DNA from: Saprospiraceae bacterium
GTDB taxonomy: Bacteria > Bacteroidota > Bacteroidia > Chitinophagales > Saprospiraceae
Length of the DNA stretch: 64,000 nt
Assembly (NCBI GenBank): GCA_016719615.1
Contig: JADJYQ010000006.1
Coordinates: 124,001-188,000 of the forward strand
Reading direction: 5' to 3'
The first letter of the stretch is position 1. Each line of letters opens with the position of its first letter. This document shows, piece by piece, positions 62,287-64,000 of this stretch. The notes below the pieces were generated by a model. That model was not told the DNA's origin. It made no database searches and worked only from the letters and a program-made list of their open reading frames with translations. Both the position numbers and the translations under genes were made by a program.

Positions 62287-64000
62287 CTATTTTTTTTCTT
62301 CGTTTTCTGTATTTAAAAAATCTAAATACAAAAGCAAATCCGGAAATTCCAATACATGATCAATGAGTTCTTTTCTGTCCAACCAAGTGTCGTTTAATCT
62401 TGCTCTGATACTTTTAATGGGGAAGCCAAGCGCCTCAAAGTCCTTCTGGGCTGTTTCTGCATCTTCAAAACGCTGGTAAGTTCCAAAATAGTAACTGTAC
62501 AGTTCTGCTTGAGCAATTTTTTCTACAAAAACAAATCCTTTCGAGTCATCAATTAACGGGTGATTGGATATACTCGATGCATCTCCTAAATACAATGCAT
62601 AATGAAGGGTTTTCGAATGGCTAAAACTGTTTGATTTTGCTTCTGGTTGCAGAAGCGGATGTACCGAAATGGATTTATATTGGATAGAAATTTTAGAAGT
62701 ATCCTCATTTGTAATTTTCAAATCCAATCTTTTATTTAATTTACTCGATGCCGGTGATATTGTTTCATTTAGAGTTGGTTTGGCCATAGGTAGTGAAGCA
62801 CCCAGACCATAACAATGGATTCTATCAGCTTCAATGCCCTTGTCTTGTAAATAGTCGCGGAGGTTTTCTGCTTTTTTAATAGAGAAATACAAATTCACCG
62901 GGTCCAGACTTTCTTCATAGGCGTGTCCGGAAATATGTACTTGCAAATTCGGATGGCTTTTCAGTAAATGGATCAAAGATTCAGTTATTTTTTGATTCCT
63001 GGCTTCTTTTAAAAAATAATCATCCTGGTAGAATATAGGTTCCAGAAAATAAGTGCTTCGGATTTCTTGCTTCGATTCGAGCGGAATTCGTACTTCCGGA
63101 ATTTCACTAATATCTTTTTCCGGATTTATTAAAATCGATAAAGGGCTGCCTTGTGATGCATACATCTGTTCTTCAAGTGCTTCTTTAAAATAGACCAGGT
63201 AGATATCGCGCTTTCCAAAATTATTCACTTTTCGGTCAGAACTCAATACTGCAGCCAACGCATCTTCAGTCAATTTAAAATGTGTATCATTCCCGGAAGA
63301 ATTCACCGGATAGCCGAGGTTATATGCTATGGACCATTTATTGGACTCCGGCAAATATTTAATTTTAAAGATATCGTATCCACCCATGGATTCCAGACGA
63401 TCCGATGAAAAAAACAGCGTTTGTCCGTCTTTTGCAAGGAAGGGATAATCTTCATTGAACGGTCCATTGATTTCGGGTCCTAAATTTATGGCTTCCAGCC
63501 ACTTACCATCTCTTTTTACGGAAAGATACAAGTCGTATGCACCGTAACCGCCGCTGCGTGAACTCGAAAAGATCATCATCGAATCCTGAAAAATGCTCAA
63601 GGCCCGATCTCCTATTTCAGCAATCATGGGATATTTAAGACTTTCATAATGAATGGATGCGGCTTCCTGATGAAATGTATCTGTATAAATCTGGTAACGA
63701 TCCTCTGAAAACCCCCTTGAAAATATCATAACGTTTCCGTGGTCGCAAGCACTCAATACTTCTTCATCCAGTTTGCTGTTTAATTCGGAATGCATTTTTT
63801 GTGGAAGCATCCAAATGCCATTTTCTTGCCGGGTCCAATAGAGATCTGCTTGTTTTGTCTTCTTGCCATTACTAACATTCGTTAGTTTATTTATTGAAAG
63901 GGCTCTGCGTGCACTAAAATAATATTTTCCATCAAAATTAATACTGGGACAAGCAGCGTATTCATCCTCTTCGCTGTTGATATCTTTTCCCAGTGATTCA
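62287..64000 (-). CDS. OmpA-family protein with PD40 propeller (5' end cut by window)
   Basis: At least 571 residues; the frame stays open to the right edge, beyond the internal ATG at 63810. Visible order: PD40-type propeller blades (SINFDGKYYFSARRA; SIFQDSMMIFSSSRSGGYGA; FLAKDGQTLFFSSDRLESMG; AAVLSSDRK), then an OmpA peptidoglycan-binding domain (LQVHISGHAYEESLDPVNLY to GLGASLPMA and LNKRLDLKI), then a short SPOR-like end (YYFGTYQRFEDAETAQKDFE). The layout is that of T9SS PorE-like or related periplasmic linkers, which tie the outer membrane to the wall; the exact type is uncertain. Confidence 0.8.
   Translation of the reverse strand, partial: ESLGKDINSEEDEYAACPSINFDGKYYFSARRALSINKLTNVSNGKKTKQADLYWTRQENGIWMLPQKMHSELNSKLDEEVLSACDHGNVMIFSRGFSEDRYQIYTDTFHQEAASIHYESLKYPMIAEIGDRALSIFQDSMMIFSSSRSGGYGAYDLYLSVKRDGKWLEAINLGPEINGPFNEDYPFLAKDGQTLFFSSDRLESMGGYDIFKIKYLPESNKWSIAYNLGYPVNSSGNDTHFKLTEDALAAVLSSDRKVNNFGKRDIYLVYFKEALEEQMYASQGSPLSILINPEKDISEIPEVRIPLESKQEIRSTYFLEPIFYQDDYFLKEARNQKITESLIHLLKSHPNLQVHISGHAYEESLDPVNLYFSIKKAENLRDYLQDKGIEADRIHCYGLGASLPMAKPTLNETISPASSKLNKRLDLKITNEDTSKISIQYKSISVHPLLQPEAKSNSFSHSKTLHYALYLGDASSISNHPLIDDSKGFVFVEKIAQAELYSYYFGTYQRFEDAETAQKDFEALGFPIKSIRARLNDTWLDRKELIDHVLEFPDLLLYLDFLNTENEEKK

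Noticed and set aside
1..64000. tRNA or rRNA genes
   Set aside because: No convincing cloverleaf with GTTCGANTC-type arm or rRNA-like conserved stretch was seen on reading; a tRNAscan run would settle it.

Overview
The window comes from the chromosome of a Bacteroidota bacterium, most likely of the Saprospiraceae/Chitinophagales type. The evidence is: several proteins ending in type IX secretion (T9SS) sorting domains, a GldH-like gliding lipoprotein, an HU / TPR / small basic protein / RNase G cluster of the kind seen in this phylum, a YicC-Gmk pair, AT-rich intergenic DNA, Bacteroidota -7 promoter elements (TAnnTTTG) placed very close to start codons, and few obvious Shine-Dalgarno sequences. 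Both ends cut through genes: a repeat-rich secreted protein at the left edge and an OmpA/PD40 protein at the right edge.

Layout. 1-5.4 kb: secreted or lipoprotein genes (CDSI-repeat surface protein, triple SnoaL-like protein, TPR lipoprotein, cupin). 5.5-6.8 kb: a candidate 6S-like RNA with its own promoter and terminator, then an IS256/IS1249-type insertion sequence whose transposase frame is broken at a run of nine A. 7-11.3 kb: two exported amidohydrolase-like genes in one operon. 11.4-22.5 kb: housekeeping genes (AI-2E-type permease, glycosyltransferase, NadE, DnaX, PyrD, flavin reductase, TlpA-like thioredoxin, GrpE, DnaJ, GldH). 22.6-23.6 kb: a 67-bp tandem repeat array with hairpins beside a REP-associated (Y1/HUH) transposase. 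23.7-31.3 kb: SSB, small proteins, RNase G with HU/TPR and a 31-residue basic protein, YicC, Gmk. 31.3-35.9 kb and 39.3-49.6 kb: two surface-polysaccharide clusters (glycosyltransferases, heparinase-like protein, 2-epimerase, CMP-sugar synthetase-like enzyme, WbpD/WbpE-like enzymes, two nucleotide-sugar dehydrogenases, wHTH regulator, Wzz-like protein).

Between and beside the polysaccharide clusters lies decayed accessory DNA. Four separate RelE/ParE-type toxin relics can be read there (36.4, 38.3, 41.6-41.9 and 49.9-50.4 kb), each broken by stops or frameshifts; only one antitoxin (41.3 kb) remains intact. At 42.47-43.63 kb an IS5-like transposase first degrades into noisy sequence and then into about 1 kb of G/C homopolymers. 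This looks like a sequencing or assembly artefact, and no protein should be called there.

49.6-57.5 kb holds T9SS cargo proteins, a cysteine-rich lipoprotein, relics of T9SS genes and a GHMP kinase. 58.1-61.5 kb is mfd, flanked by a 23-bp inverted repeat, followed by a TfoX-like protein and the truncated OmpA/PD40 gene. Across the window a degenerate palindrome built on ACGAACGT recurs inside genes and between them. I saw no tRNA, rRNA or CRISPR array. The best candidates for a second look are the REP/RAYT array, the 6S-like RNA, the dispersed palindrome, the toxin-antitoxin relics and the unreadable GC block.
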